From assembly GCF_009363715.1 (NCBI RefSeq), contig NZ_CP045404.1:271001-335000 (forward strand): a DNA stretch of 64,000 nt, given 5' to 3'. The notes beneath the pieces are model-generated. The model saw only the letters and a list, made by a program, of their open reading frames with translations. It made no database searches and was not told where the DNA came from. The DNA is from Roseovarius sp. THAF9. GTDB taxonomy: Bacteria > Pseudomonadota > Alphaproteobacteria > Rhodobacterales > Rhodobacteraceae. Shown in pieces: positions 1-9,507 of the stretch (position 1 is the stretch's first letter; every line of letters starts with the position of its first letter). The position numbers and the translations under genes were made by a program.

Positions 1-345
1 GGAATAGGTGTCTTGGTACTCGATCCGGTGGAGCACGCCCATGTCTTCGAGAAACTTTGGCAGGACCGTCGCCGGGAAGCCGGGTTGGCCCTGGTCGAGG
101 TTGCAGGCGAGGATGTCGACGGGCAGAAGGCCGCGCCATTTCAGCTCGTGCAAAACGGCCAGAAGCGTGTAGCTGTCCTTGCCGCCCGAAAGGCAGACCA
201 GCCAGCGAGCATTTTTCTCAATCATGCCATATTGCTCAATCGCCTCACGGGCCTGGCGAACGACACGTTTGCGCAGCTTGCGAAACTCCGTGGTCTTCGG
301 AGCGCCGGCAAAGAGCGGATGGATATCGTCGGCATCATCGAGCAT
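1..345 (-). CDS. ttcA: tRNA 2-thiocytidine biosynthesis protein TtcA, N-terminal part (runs off the window)
   Basis: The reverse strand reads open from an ATG at 345 to the window edge, giving the first 115 residues. The PP-loop ATP-pyrophosphatase motif [10 protein letters not shown] lies at about residues 53-62, followed by [11 protein letters not shown], which is typical of TtcA. TtcA is an ATP-dependent iron-sulfur enzyme that thiolates C32 of certain tRNAs in the cytoplasm. The two downstream CxxC pairs that bind the cluster would lie outside the window, so catalytic completeness cannot be checked. The N-terminus ([16 protein letters not shown]...YGMI) also fits the family. The next gene is divergent. 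Confidence 0.9.
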   Translation of the reverse strand, partial: MLDDADDIHPLFAGAPKTTEFRKLRKRVVRQAREAIEQYGMIEKNARWLVCLSGGKDSYTLLAVLHELKWRGLLPVDILACNLDQGQPGFPATVLPKFLEDMGVLHRIEYQDTYS

Positions 346-498
346 GGGCGGGGATGTACCCGGAACAGTCCGCAGCGGCAAGCGGAGTTGCGCGATTGGA
401 AGCTGGTCGATTCCTGCAAAAACGGGCGATTTTTCGGAATCGAGCAGCCGGTTACGCGGCAGATGGTGTAGACTGCGCACAGATCATGGAGGTGGCAT

Positions 499-1533
499 AT
501 GCTGGCGGAGACCGACCTGATGATACGCGGCGCCCTGATCGGCGTCTGCTTTTTGTGCTTCATCTTGCTGTGGTCGAGCGGCAGGACACGGTCGAAATCC
601 TATTCCCTCGGCGCCATTGCCCTGTGCCTGACCGCCAGCATGGCGGTCGAACAGGGCATGGGCACGGTGTGGTCCGCAGACGCCAGGGCCGTAGCCTTTG
701 TGCTGGGGCATTTCATGCCGTTGGCGCTGACGTGGTTCGTGCTGGACGTTTTCATGGAGGATGCGGAGCGTAAGCGCTCGGGTGTTCCGCTTTTATGCCT
801 TGCGGCGATCGTGACCGGGCTCTGTTTTGCGCCGTCGCAGCTGGGCAGTGTGCAGGTGGCGCTGAACCTGCTGCTCTATGCCGGACTGTTGTGGGTGGTG
901 GTCACCACGGCGAAGGGCGACCTTGTGGAGCACCGCAGGTCTTTCCGCGTCGTTTTCGTGAGTGCCATCGTGGTGTTCGGTGTGTCGAAAACGCTGCTGG
1001 ATGTCTCCTTGCCCGACGCGATGCGGCCAGCGTGGTATGGCACGGCGCATGCGGTTGCATTGTTGGCGTTCGCGATTGTGTTTGCGCATTGGGCGTTGCG
1101 GCCGGGCAGTGACATATGGACCGAGGAGAAGCCGCGCCCGAAGCCGCAGACGGGAGACCTACGGCTGGTGGACAAGCCTGCGCTGGACAGGATCGAGACC
1201 GCGATGCGCAACGAGATCTGGCGGCGTGAGGGGCTGACCATCGGGGCCATGGCCGAGGCGGTGGGCCTGCCGGAGCACCGGCTGCGCAAGGCGATCAACC
1301 GGGACCTGGGGTTTCGCAATTTCGCCAGCTTTGTGAATGGCTACCGCATAGATGCCGCGAAGGCGGCGCTGGCCGCGCCGGAACGATCGGGTCAGACGGT
1401 TTTGGAAATCGCCTATGACTGCGGGTTTGCTTCGCTTGCGCCTTTCAATAAGGCCTTTCGGATGGTGACGGGGCAGACGCCCACCGATTACCGGCGGACC
1501 TGCCTGAAGGATTACGCCTCGATTTCCGCGTAA
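499..1533 (+). CDS. AraC-family transcriptional regulator with N-terminal membrane domain
   Basis: A 344-residue protein with two parts. Residues 8-200 form about six or seven hydrophobic segments, and residues 240-335 form an AraC/XylS DNA-binding domain: a first helix-turn-helix around LTIGAMAEAVGLPEHRLRKA and a second ending in the AraC signature region (EIAYDCGFASLAPFNKAFR...GQTPTDYRR). Membrane-anchored AraC proteins are thought to sense a signal in or across the membrane, but the ligand cannot be read here. The start is supported by GGAGGTGG at 488-494. The gene is alone and divergent from ttcA, with a small secreted ORF downstream, so the target genes are unknown. Confidence 0.85.
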   Translation: MLAETDLMIRGALIGVCFLCFILLWSSGRTRSKSYSLGAIALCLTASMAVEQGMGTVWSADARAVAFVLGHFMPLALTWFVLDVFMEDAERKRSGVPLLCLAAIVTGLCFAPSQLGSVQVALNLLLYAGLLWVVVTTAKGDLVEHRRSFRVVFVSAIVVFGVSKTLLDVSLPDAMRPAWYGTAHAVALLAFAIVFAHWALRPGSDIWTEEKPRPKPQTGDLRLVDKPALDRIETAMRNEIWRREGLTIGAMAEAVGLPEHRLRKAINRDLGFRNFASFVNGYRIDAAKAALAAPERSGQTVLEIAYDCGFASLAPFNKAFRMVTGQTPTDYRRTCLKDYASISA

Positions 1534-1636
1534 GACGTATCGATTCCGGAAAATCCATCGCGATTTCGAAACGAGGAAGAGCGCCGCCGGCTTTGGGCGC
1601 ACCTTGCGGGCAGTCACACCAGCAAGGAGACACGTG

Positions 1637-1858
1637 ATGTTCAAAACGACCCTGACTGCCTTGGCTATTCTGGCCGGGCTGGCCTGCGACCCCGTTCATG
1701 CGACCGGGTTCGGCAATCCCGCCAACGTGCCGAGCCAATGGCCAGAGAAAGGCGCGTTCACATGTTTAGCGCGCGACACGAAAGCAATCACCGCGACTCG
1801 CGATGCGCAGAACTTGGAAGTGCCGACCGTGGTCGATGACGGCGTGCGCGGGCGCTAG
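1637..1858 (+). CDS. Small secreted hypothetical protein (73 aa)
   Basis: The start ATG at 1637 has a strong ribosome binding site, AAGGAGA at 1624-1630. The N-terminus MFKTTLTALAILAGLACDPVHA resembles a signal peptide, with a possible signal peptidase I cut after HA. The mature part is only about 50 residues, with one cysteine and no recognised domain. Its last four bases overlap the end of the convergent tlpA gene. It could be a real small exported protein or a fragment. The good ribosome binding site and signal sequence favour a real gene, but no family was recognised. Confidence 0.5.
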   Translation: MFKTTLTALAILAGLACDPVHATGFGNPANVPSQWPEKGAFTCLARDTKAITATRDAQNLEVPTVVDDGVRGR

Positions 1859-2415
1859 GCGCCCGCGTCGATCAGGGCTTGCAGAATGGTCTTGGCGCTG
1901 TCCGAGCTCCAGTCGGCATCGCCCTGAAGGCGGGCGATCTCGCGGCCCTCGCGGTCAAGGATGACGGTGACGGGCAGGCCGAGCACGCCCATCTGGCGCG
2001 ACAGGCCCATTTTGGGGTCGGCGTGAAGCGGCAGGTTGTCGACACCGATCTCGTCAAAGAACTTTTTCATCGCCGCGGGCGCGTTGCGGCCTGAGGCGAT
2101 GGTGACGACCTCGAAATCGTCGCCTCCAAGCTGGTCTTGCAGGTCCGACAGCATCGGCATCTCGTGGCGGCAAGGCGCGCACCATGTGGCCCAGAAATTG
2201 ACCAAGGTGATCTTGCCCTCGTAGTCCGACAGGGTCATGTCGCCGCCATCCTCGGATTTGAAGGCCTCGGCAGGCACCGCCTTGGCCTCGGAATGCACCA
2301 CCAGCTTTTTCATGTCACCGTCGCGCAGGTCGGCAATATCCGCGGGCTGGGCTGCTGCGCCGTTTGCACCGACTGCGAGGGCCATATAAAGGACGATGGA
2401 CTTCAGCGAATTCAT
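1855..2415 (-). CDS. TlpA-family periplasmic thiol-disulfide oxidoreductase
   Basis: A 186-residue protein starting at the ATG at 2415; a longer in-frame extension would overlap argH and was rejected. Residues 1-23 form a signal peptide ([18 protein letters not shown]). The thioredoxin fold carries the active site WATWCAPC at about residues 75-82 and a cis-proline segment ([10 protein letters not shown]) later. TlpA-like proteins act in the periplasm as reductases, often in cytochrome c or copper-centre maturation. It lies back to back with argH, 22 bp apart, an arrangement I associate with Rhodobacterales. Both promoters must share or overlap this short gap or lie inside the neighbouring gene. 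Confidence 0.88.
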   Translation of the reverse strand: MNSLKSIVLYMALAVGANGAAAQPADIADLRDGDMKKLVVHSEAKAVPAEAFKSEDGGDMTLSDYEGKITLVNFWATWCAPCRHEMPMLSDLQDQLGGDDFEVVTIASGRNAPAAMKKFFDEIGVDNLPLHADPKMGLSRQMGVLGLPVTVILDREGREIARLQGDADWSSDSAKTILQALIDAGA

Positions 2416-2437
2416 AGCGCCTCCGAAGAGTTGGGAC

Positions 2438-3829
2438 ATGACAGACAAGACCTCTAACAAGATGTGGGGCGGCCGGTTCGCCGCCGGGCCCGATGCGATC
2501 ATGGAGGCAATTAATGCCTCGATAGATTTCGACAAGCGCCTTGCGGCGCAGGATATCGCCGGGTCGCGCGCCCATGCGGCCATGTTGGCCGCGACGGGTA
2601 TCGTCAGTGATAGCGCTGCCGAGGCGATGCGGGAAGGCCTGCTCACGGTGTTGTCAGAGATCGAAAGCGGGGATTTCCCGTTCTCGAAGGCGCTGGAAGA
2701 CATTCACATGAATGTCGAGGCGCGTCTAAAAGAGGTGATCGGCGAGCCGGCGGGGCGGCTGCACACCGGGCGCAGCCGGAATGACCAGGTGGCAACGGAC
2801 TTCAAGCTGTGGGTCCGCGATCAGCTGGATGCCTGCGATGCGGCGTTGGCGGCACTGATGAAAGCGTGCCTTGCGCAGGCCGAAGCCGGGGCGGATTGGG
2901 TGATGCCGGGGTTCACGCATCTGCAGGTGGCGCAGCCGGTGACGTGGGGGCATCACATGATGGCCTATGTCGAGATGTTCGGACGCGATCTGTCCCGCGT
3001 CCGCGACGCGCGCGTGCGGATGAACGAATGCCCGCTGGGCGCCGCTGCGCTGGCCGGGACATCCTTTCCCATCGACCGGGACATGACGGCTAAGGAGCTT
3101 GGGTTCGATCGACCGGCGTCCAACAGTCTGGATGCGGTCAGCGACCGGGATTTCGCGCTGGAGTTCCTGTCTGTCGCCAGCATTTGCGCCATGCACCTCA
3201 GCCGAATGGCCGAGGAACTGGTGATCTGGTCCTCGGCGCAGTTCCGGTTCGTGACGCTGAGCGACCGGTTCTCGACCGGGTCGAGCATCATGCCGCAGAA
3301 GAAGAACCCAGATGCCGCCGAGCTGATCCGCGCCAAGATTGGGCGCATTTTCGGGGCGAACGTGGCGCTGACGTTGGTGATGAAGGGCCTGCCGCTGGCC
3401 TATTCCAAGGACATGCAGGAGGACAAGGAGCAGGTCTTTGACGCCGCGGACAACCTAATGCTGGCACTGGCGGCGATGGAGGGGATGGTCCGCGACATGT
3501 CCGCCAACCAGGGCGCGCTGGAGGCGGCGGCGGGGGCTGGGTTTTCGACCGCGACGGACCTGGCCGACTGGCTGGTGCGGGTGCTGGGCCTGCCGTTCCG
3601 CGATGCGCATCACGTGACCGGGGCTTTGGTGGCCAAGGCCGAGGCCAAGGGATGCGACCTGCCGGAGCTGAGCCTGGAGGAGATGCAATCGGTGCATGGC
3701 GATATCGACAAAACGGTCTATGATGTCCTTGGTGTGCACAATTCTGTCGCCTCGCGGATGAGCTATGGCGGGACCGCGCCGGAACAGGTGCGCATGCAGG
3801 TTGATCGCTGGAAGGAGATCCTGGGATGA
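2438..3829 (+). CDS. argH: Argininosuccinate lyase
   Basis: A 463-residue cytosolic enzyme of the fumarase/aspartase superfamily that splits argininosuccinate into arginine and fumarate, the last step of arginine synthesis. Visible signatures are TGRSRND at about 110-116, the [13 protein letters not shown] segment around His161, and the superfamily signature [11 protein letters not shown] at about 281-291 containing the flexible catalytic serine loop. The start [17 protein letters not shown] matches the family; an upstream in-frame extension was not used. It is divergent from tlpA, and its stop codon overlaps the start of the small lipoprotein gene that follows, so it probably heads an operon running to lysA. 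Confidence 0.97.
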   Translation: MTDKTSNKMWGGRFAAGPDAIMEAINASIDFDKRLAAQDIAGSRAHAAMLAATGIVSDSAAEAMREGLLTVLSEIESGDFPFSKALEDIHMNVEARLKEVIGEPAGRLHTGRSRNDQVATDFKLWVRDQLDACDAALAALMKACLAQAEAGADWVMPGFTHLQVAQPVTWGHHMMAYVEMFGRDLSRVRDARVRMNECPLGAAALAGTSFPIDRDMTAKELGFDRPASNSLDAVSDRDFALEFLSVASICAMHLSRMAEELVIWSSAQFRFVTLSDRFSTGSSIMPQKKNPDAAELIRAKIGRIFGANVALTLVMKGLPLAYSKDMQEDKEQVFDAADNLMLALAAMEGMVRDMSANQGALEAAAGAGFSTATDLADWLVRVLGLPFRDAHHVTGALVAKAEAKGCDLPELSLEEMQSVHGDIDKTVYDVLGVHNSVASRMSYGGTAPEQVRMQVDRWKEILG

Positions 3830-4059
3830 AACGCGTGATCGCATGTCTGGGCCTTGTGGTGCTTGCCGGCTGTGGCGTCGATGGCGAGCCGATACCGCCG
3901 GGCAGCGAAGCCGACGATACCGTGGTGCGGAATGATCCCACACCGGTGCGGCCGAATCTGAACGGATCGCTGACCGTCGGCACCAACGGATCGCGGGCCA
4001 GTGTTGGCACGTCAGTCGTCAGCGGTAACGTGTCGGTCCACGTGGGCACGGTCTTTTGA
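3826..4059 (+). CDS. Small lipoprotein (77 aa) between argH and lysA
   Basis: A 77-residue protein beginning [20 protein letters not shown]. The lipobox LAGC places the lipidated cysteine at about residue 16, so it should be an outer- or inner-membrane lipoprotein facing the periplasm. The rest is short and polar with no recognised domain. Its ATG overlaps the argH stop codon (ATGA), indicating translational coupling, and its own stop overlaps the next gene. A tiny lipoprotein between argH and lysA is a common Rhodobacterales arrangement. Its role is unknown; it does not look like an arginine or lysine biosynthetic enzyme. Confidence 0.8.
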   Translation: MKRVIACLGLVVLAGCGVDGEPIPPGSEADDTVVRNDPTPVRPNLNGSLTVGTNGSRASVGTSVVSGNVSVHVGTVF

Positions 4060-4361
4060 GGTACGTGTTCCTTGCCCTGGCCGTCTGGGGGGCAATCCAT
4101 CCGATGGCGTGGTTCGTCGCGTGGTTCAACGCGAACGGATACAGCCTGATGGGCATGGTGGAGGCATGGCACGCCAATGCCGCGACCAGCGGGCTGGTCT
4201 GGGACCTGACGATTGCCGCGGTTGCGCTGACCCTCTGGGTGATCTGGGAGACGGTAAAGGTGCGCGACTGGCTGCGCCTGATCGCGATACCGGCAACGTT
4301 CTGCATCGGTGTCAGTTGCGGTTTGCCGCTTTATCTGTTTCTGAGGATGCGGCGCGGGTGA
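4056..4361 (+). CDS. DUF2834-type small membrane protein
   Basis: A 101-residue protein with about three transmembrane helices (residues 2-22, 45-65 and 75-95). The end, FCIGVSCGLPLYLFLRMR, fits the DUF2834 ending pattern of a GxSxGLPLxLY-like segment. The likely start is a TTG at 4056 that overlaps the stop of the preceding lipoprotein gene (TTGA); a GTG at 4065 is an alternative. Function is unknown for the family. It lies in the argH-to-lysA run and is presumably co-transcribed. Confidence 0.7.
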   Translation: MRYVFLALAVWGAIHPMAWFVAWFNANGYSLMGMVEAWHANAATSGLVWDLTIAAVALTLWVIWETVKVRDWLRLIAIPATFCIGVSCGLPLYLFLRMRRG

Positions 4362-4376
4362 TACCTGCGGGAATCT

Positions 4377-4398
4377 GAGTATTTTCAGCAAGAAAAAG
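4377..4398 (+). repeat. Putative dispersed intergenic repeat fragment upstream of lysA
   Basis: The segment GAGTATTTTCAGCAAGAAAA resembles an AT-rich tail common between genes in Roseobacter-group genomes. Looser relatives here are TTGAGTATTTTGTAGCCAGG near 22632 and GGATATTTGCGGCCAGAGGA near 53929. It ends a few bases before the lysA start and may also supply its purine-rich ribosome binding site. The repeat assignment is from memory and pattern only. Confidence 0.35.
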
Positions 4399-4403
4399 CG
4401 CGA

Positions 4404-5669
4404 ATGGACCATTTTCTTTACCGAGACGGCGAGCTTCATGCCGAGGACGTGCCGGTGGCCGAGATTGCGGCGCAGGTGGGCACGCCGTTCTATTGTTATT
4501 CGACCGCGACCCTGACGCGGCATTTCCGGCTGTTCGACGAGGCGCTGGAGGGGATGCCGCACCTTGTGTGCTACGCCATGAAGGCGGCCAGCAACCAGTC
4601 GATCCTGAAGACGCTGGCGGGGCTTGGCGCGGGGATGGACGTGGTCTCGGGCGGCGAATATCTGCGTGCCAAGGCGGCGGGTGTGCCGGGCGAGAAGATC
4701 GTGTTTTCCGGCGTTGGCAAGACCCGCGAGGAAATGCGCATCGCGCTGGAAGGCGGCGTGCGGCAGTTCAACGTCGAGAGCGAGCCGGAGATGGCCGCGC
4801 TGTCGGACGTGGCGATGTCGCTGGGTGTGGAGGTGCCGATCACGGTGCGGGTGAACCCGGATGTGGACGCGAAAACCCACGCCAAGATCGCGACCGGCAA
4901 AAGCGAGAACAAGTTCGGCATCCCGATCGCCCGCGCGCGGGAAGTCTATGCCGAGGCCGCGCGGTTGCCGGGCCTCAAGGTGATCGGGATCGACGTTCAT
5001 ATCGGCAGCCAGCTGACCGATCTGGAGCCGTTCCGGCTGGCCTATCAGAAGGTGGCCGAGCTGACCGAAGTGTTGCGGGCGGATGGTCACGAGATATCCC
5101 GCCTTGATATGGGCGGCGGGCTTGGCATCCCTTATGAACGGTCGAACGCGGCGCCGCCGCTGCCCACCGATTACGGGGCACTGATCCGCGAAACGGTCGG
5201 GCACCTTGGCTGCGAGATCGAGATCGAGCCGGGGCGGCTGGTGGCGGGCAATGCCGGTATCCTTGTCAGCAAGGTGATCTACGTGAAATCGGGCGAAGGG
5301 CGTGATTTCCTGATCCTCGATGGCGCGATGAACGACCTGATCCGACCCGCGATGTATGATGCCTATCACGATATCGTCCCGGTGAGAGAGCCAGCGCCGG
5401 GCGCGGAGCCGGCCAAGTACGATATCGTCGGCCCGGTCTGCGAATCGGGCGATACCTTCGCAAAGGAGCGGGTCATGCCGCATGTGGGCGAAGGCGACCT
5501 TGTGGCGTTCCGCAGCGCGGGTGCGTACGGCGCGGTCATGAGCAGCGAGTACAATACAAGGCCGCTGGTTCCAGAAGTTTTGGTGCATGAGCATCAATTT
5601 GCCGTCATCAGGCCCCGGCCGACCTTTGACGAGATGATAAATCGCGATACCATCCCCGCATGGTTGTGA
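4404..5669 (+). CDS. lysA: Diaminopimelate decarboxylase
   Basis: A 421-residue fold-type III PLP enzyme that decarboxylates meso-diaminopimelate to lysine, the last step of lysine synthesis. The PLP lysine is in CYAMKAASN (Lys60). The VHIGSQ segment and the glycine loop GGGLGIPY bind PLP phosphate, and CESGDTFA carries the cysteine contributed across the dimer. Length and the end (RDTIPAWL) fit LysA, whereas the shorter paralogue at 41578 has the ornithine-decarboxylase pattern. It follows argH and two small genes on the same strand and precedes a DUF4175 protein by 37 bp. Confidence 0.96.
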   Translation: MDHFLYRDGELHAEDVPVAEIAAQVGTPFYCYSTATLTRHFRLFDEALEGMPHLVCYAMKAASNQSILKTLAGLGAGMDVVSGGEYLRAKAAGVPGEKIVFSGVGKTREEMRIALEGGVRQFNVESEPEMAALSDVAMSLGVEVPITVRVNPDVDAKTHAKIATGKSENKFGIPIARAREVYAEAARLPGLKVIGIDVHIGSQLTDLEPFRLAYQKVAELTEVLRADGHEISRLDMGGGLGIPYERSNAAPPLPTDYGALIRETVGHLGCEIEIEPGRLVAGNAGILVSKVIYVKSGEGRDFLILDGAMNDLIRPAMYDAYHDIVPVREPAPGAEPAKYDIVGPVCESGDTFAKERVMPHVGEGDLVAFRSAGAYGAVMSSEYNTRPLVPEVLVHEHQFAVIRPRPTFDEMINRDTIPAWL

Positions 5670-5706
5670 CGCGACGGGCGCGCTCGCAATCCAACCGCAG
5701 GGATGC

Positions 5707-8352
5707 ATGGCACAATCTGACAACACCACGTTCAACAAGGTCATCAGGCGGCTGAAGCGGCCCTTGATGCTGACCTGGGCCGGGCTGATAGCCGAGCGTC
5801 TGGTGCGGGCCTTCTGGCCGCTCTGGAGCGTGGTTATCGCGGTGTGCGCGGCCCTGATGCTTGGTCTGCACGACCTTGCGCCGGTGGAAATCGTCTGGAC
5901 GCTGGCCATCGTTTCGGGGCTGGCCGCGCTGGGCTTTGCGGTACACGGGGCGCGCCGGTTCGCCTGGCCGTCGCGCGACGAGGCGATTCGACGGATGGAT
6001 GGCGTGTTGCCGGGGCATCCGCTGGCGACAATTGCCGACAGGCAGGCCATCGGAGGCGGCGACACGGGGTCGCAGGCCCTGTGGCGGGCGCATATCGCGC
6101 GGATGGAAGCTCGCGCGGCCGGGGCCAAGGCGGTCGATCCGGACCTGCGGCTGTCGCGCCGGGATCCGTTCGGGCTGCGCTATGTCGCTTTGCTGGCGCT
6201 GGTCGTGGCGGTCTTGTTCGGGTCCGCCTGGCGGGCCGGCACGGTGTCGCAGATGGCCCCCGGCAGCGGTGCGGCGCTGGCCAGTGGACCGACATGGGAG
6301 GGCTGGATCGAACCGCCCGCCTATACCGATTTGCCGAGCCTGTACCTGAACGATCAGGACGGGGCGTTCAGCGCGCCCGAAGGCAGCTTGGTCACGCTGC
6401 GCTTTTACGGCGAGGTGGGCGCGCTGAGCATGACCGAAACGGTCTCGGGCAGGACCGAGGACATTCCGCCGGCCACGGATATCGAGCAAAGCTTCGAGAT
6501 CGCACAGGACGGGACATTGCGGATTGATGGGCCCGGCGGTGAGGAATGGACGATCACGGCCCTGCCCGACGCGCCGCCCGAGGCGTCGATCTCGGAAGGG
6601 CTGGAGGTCACGTTCGACGGGCAGATGAGCCAGCCTTTCGCGGCCAGTGACGATCATGGCGTGGCCGGCGGCACCGCGACGTTCGAACTGGCGCTGGACG
6701 AGGTCGACCGGCGCCATGGCCTGACGGCGGAACCCGATGCGCGCGAGCCGATTGTGCTGGACCTGCCGCTGCCGATCACCGGGGACCGCGCGGATTTTAC
6801 CGAGACCTTGATAGAGAACCTGTCCGAGCATCCGTGGGCGCATCTGCCGGTGCGCCTGACGCTGAACGTTCGGGACGAGCGCGACCAGGCGGGGCAGAGT
6901 GAGCCAATGGTGATGGATCTGCCCGCGCGGCGGTTTTTCGATCCGATGGCCGCGTCGGTGATCGAACAGCGGCGCGACTTGCTTTGGGCGAAATCCAATG
7001 CGCGCCGGGTGAGCCAGATGCTACGCGCGGTGTCGCACAACCCCGAGGATGGGCTTTTCAAGTCCGAGACGGCTTATCTGAAGCTGCGGGTGATCCTGCG
7101 GCGGCTGGAGACGTTCATCGACCATGACAGCCTGACCGACGAGACGCAGGACGAACTGGCGCAGGCACTGTGGGATCTGGCCGTGCTGCTGGAGGATGGC
7201 GATATCGGCGACGCGCTGGAGCGGATGCGGGCCGCGCAGGAACGGCTGAGCGAGGCCATGCGCAACGGCGCCAGCGAGGAAGAGATCGCGCGGCTGATGC
7301 AGGAATTGCGCGACGCGACTCAGGACTACCTGCGGCAGAAATCGCAGATGGCGCAGCGCGAGGGCGACCAGACCGATGAGCCCGACTGGGGCCAATCCGA
7401 GAACATGCAGACCCTGACCGACCAAGATCTGCAGGACATGATGGACCGTATTCAGGAGCTGATGGAGCAGGGCCGGTTTGCCGAGGCGCAGCAGGCGCTG
7501 GAAGAGTTCCAGCAGATGATGGAGAACCTGCGCGTGACCGAAGGTCAGCAGGGGCAGGGCGGCGACAATCCGGGCCAGCAGGCGATGGAAGGTCTGGCCG
7601 AAACGCTGCGTGACCAGCAGGGCCTGTCGGACGAGGCGTTCCGGGACTTGCAGGAACAGTTCAATCCCGGCGCGCAGGCCGGGGAGTCGCAGGGCAACGA
7701 GGGCCGTAGCGGCGGCCAAGGCCAGGGCCAGCAGCATTCGCAACAAGGCCAGGGCCAACAGCAGGGTCAGGGACAGCAGCAAGGGCAAGGCCAGCAACAG
7801 GGTCAGCAACCCGGTCAGGGCCAAGGCAACCAGTCCGCAGAAGGGCAGCAAGGCAACGGCGCTGGCGCCCTGTCCGAGCGGCAGGAAGCGCTGCGGCGCG
7901 AGTTGGAACGCCAGCGGCAGGGTCTGCCCAATGTCGGCGGCGAAGCCGGGGAAGATGCCCGCGAGGCGCTGGACCGGGCCGGACGCGCCATGGAGGGTGC
8001 AGAGGAAGCGCTGCGGGGCGACGACCTGCCCGAGGCGATCGACCGACAGGCCGAGGCGATGGACGCCCTGCGCGACGGGATGCGCAGCCTCGGCGAGGCG
8101 CTGGCCGAGAACAGCCAGTCCCAGCCAGGCCAAGGCCTGGCGCAAAGCCAGACACCGGGGCAGTTTGGCGAGCAGGATCCGCTTGGCCGGTCACAGCGCG
8201 GGCTGGCCGGGGACCAGGGTGAGTTCACCGCACGGGAAGACGTGTATCGCCGCGCCGGAGAGTTGCTGGACGAGATCCGCCGCCGGTCGGGCGATACGGC
8301 GCGCCCCGAGGTCGAGCTTGATTACCTGCGGCGGCTTCTGGACCGATTCTGA
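5707..8352 (+). CDS. DUF4175 / TIGR02302 family membrane protein
   Basis: An 881-residue protein of a family I know mainly from alphaproteobacteria. The N-terminus has two hydrophobic helices (about 35-75) and a third near 160-180 (YVALLALVVAVLFGSAW). A periplasm-type beta-rich region follows, then a long charged helical region (from about 430), and a striking Gln/Gly-rich low-complexity stretch at about 660-720. The C-terminal ARPEVELDYLRRLLDRF motif is a family hallmark as I recall it. Its function is unknown; an envelope role is likely. It follows lysA closely on the same strand and ends before the convergent zinc-ribbon gene. Confidence 0.88.
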   Translation: MAQSDNTTFNKVIRRLKRPLMLTWAGLIAERLVRAFWPLWSVVIAVCAALMLGLHDLAPVEIVWTLAIVSGLAALGFAVHGARRFAWPSRDEAIRRMDGVLPGHPLATIADRQAIGGGDTGSQALWRAHIARMEARAAGAKAVDPDLRLSRRDPFGLRYVALLALVVAVLFGSAWRAGTVSQMAPGSGAALASGPTWEGWIEPPAYTDLPSLYLNDQDGAFSAPEGSLVTLRFYGEVGALSMTETVSGRTEDIPPATDIEQSFEIAQDGTLRIDGPGGEEWTITALPDAPPEASISEGLEVTFDGQMSQPFAASDDHGVAGGTATFELALDEVDRRHGLTAEPDAREPIVLDLPLPITGDRADFTETLIENLSEHPWAHLPVRLTLNVRDERDQAGQSEPMVMDLPARRFFDPMAASVIEQRRDLLWAKSNARRVSQMLRAVSHNPEDGLFKSETAYLKLRVILRRLETFIDHDSLTDETQDELAQALWDLAVLLEDGDIGDALERMRAAQERLSEAMRNGASEEEIARLMQELRDATQDYLRQKSQMAQREGDQTDEPDWGQSENMQTLTDQDLQDMMDRIQELMEQGRFAEAQQALEEFQQMMENLRVTEGQQGQGGDNPGQQAMEGLAETLRDQQGLSDEAFRDLQEQFNPGAQAGESQGNEGRSGGQGQGQQHSQQGQGQQQGQGQQQGQGQQQGQQPGQGQGNQSAEGQQGNGAGALSERQEALRRELERQRQGLPNVGGEAGEDAREALDRAGRAMEGAEEALRGDDLPEAIDRQAEAMDALRDGMRSLGEALAENSQSQPGQGLAQSQTPGQFGEQDPLGRSQRGLAGDQGEFTAREDVYRRAGELLDEIRRRSGDTARPEVELDYLRRLLDRF
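7700..7860 (+). repeat. Degenerate GGNCAG hexamer repeat coding a Gln/Gly tract
   Basis: Within the DUF4175 gene the DNA is an imperfect tandem array of CAGGGCCAGCAG-like units encoding Gln and Gly in alternation (QGQQ type). Repeats of this kind expand and contract by slippage, so the tract length is likely to differ between strains. The reading frame stays open throughout. Confidence 0.75.
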
Positions 8353-8400
8353 CGTGAGACGAAGTTCCGGCGCGCGCGGCACAGCGTCAGCCGCATTTGA

Positions 8401-9342
8401 TCAGCCGTCGGCGACGCCGTCTTCGGACAATGAGGCGGCCACGCCCTGAATAAAGTCGTTGAGACCGGCTCGCCAGGCATTCACCATCTCGACATAACCC
8501 GTCAGCGGATCGGCCAGTTGCGGGACCGCCCCGGACAATTGCGGCGCGAACACGTAAAGCAGCAAGCCCAGAACCGCGAGGATGACCGCCAGCCGGAACC
8601 CTGAGCGGAAGCCGCTCTTGCGGGTGGCAACCGTGGTATCGCCGGCCGCTGACACGGATCTTGGCTGTTCCTTATTGCCGTCGGAATCGAGCGACGAGTT
8701 GATCTCGTCGATATCGGGCAGCAGGTTGCTGCGCGACGAGGGGTCGATCTCGTCCATCTCGGCATCGGTTTTTTGCGCTTCCGGTTCGCCGCGCAGGCGG
8801 GCCATACGGGCGCGGGCCTCTTCCGAGCGGCGCTGTGCGTCGTTGTCGGTGTCCTGAAGCCCAAGCTCCTGCTGGGTCTCGACGGTACCGCGGTTGTCTT
8901 GTTCGCGCGCGCGGGATTCACGCTCGGCCTCTTCGCGAAGAACGTCGGCCACGGCGGGGTCGATCTCGCGTCGCTTGTGTTCGGATGCGGGTGCGGTGTG
9001 GTCTTCCGGAGTATCCTCGTCCTCTTCTTCGTACGTGTCGTCGTCCGCCGACGGGTGCGGGTCAGCTCTGACCTCGGCGTTGGCAGAGGAGGTGTCGTCC
9101 TCCTCCTCGTCTGCGCCATAGTCCGCGTCCGATCCAAGCCCGGAGGACGTGTCTTCGGGCTCGTACTGCTCCTGATTGGCAAGATCATCTTCCGCTGCCT
9201 GAGGCTCTTCGGGGGGATGGTCGGGATGGTGCTGGAACCAGGTGCTCCCGCAATCGGAACATTGCACGTCGCGCCCGCTTGCGGGAATGACTTCTGTAGG
9301 GACTTCGTATTGCGCCCCGCAATTCGGGCATATCAACCGCAT
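8401..9342 (-). CDS. MJ0042-type zinc-ribbon membrane protein
   Basis: A 313-residue protein starting at the ATG at 9342 with MRLICPNCGAQYEVP. The zinc ribbon uses Cys5, Cys8, Cys28 and Cys31 (CPNC...CSDC). A long, highly acidic region follows (about 45-200, rich in Asp/Glu such as DEEEDD). One transmembrane helix (LAVILAVLGLLLYVFA) lies near 250-270, and the short tail ends with VAASLSEDGVADG. The layout predicts a cytoplasmic N-terminus tethered to the inner membrane. Function is unknown. It sits divergent to ftsE, an arrangement I recall from related genomes, which may hint at a cell-envelope or division link. Confidence 0.8.
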   Translation of the reverse strand: MRLICPNCGAQYEVPTEVIPASGRDVQCSDCGSTWFQHHPDHPPEEPQAAEDDLANQEQYEPEDTSSGLGSDADYGADEEEDDTSSANAEVRADPHPSADDDTYEEEDEDTPEDHTAPASEHKRREIDPAVADVLREEAERESRAREQDNRGTVETQQELGLQDTDNDAQRRSEEARARMARLRGEPEAQKTDAEMDEIDPSSRSNLLPDIDEINSSLDSDGNKEQPRSVSAAGDTTVATRKSGFRSGFRLAVILAVLGLLLYVFAPQLSGAVPQLADPLTGYVEMVNAWRAGLNDFIQGVAASLSEDGVADG

Positions 9343-9507
9343 CTTGCCACCCGCTGCCTTCCGCCTGACCGGGATACCCCAGCCTATTGTTTGGCATACC
9401 TTACGCACAAATAACGGACCGGGAAAGGGGGCAATCACCGAAGTGCCGTAGTCGTTGCACATGTGTGTCCCGTGGGGCATGAAGGGCAAAACGTATTGGG
9501 GGTCGAA

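Noticed and set aside
3288..6128. A very long open frame on the minus strand across argH, lysA and the start of the DUF4175 gene
   Set aside because: It is antisense to three well-supported genes, has low-complexity Arg/Pro/His composition and no domain; it is a GC-rich shadow.
7700..7860. Short-repeat array that could suggest CRISPR
   Set aside because: Units are 6-12 bp with no spacers and lie in an open coding frame for Gln/Gly.
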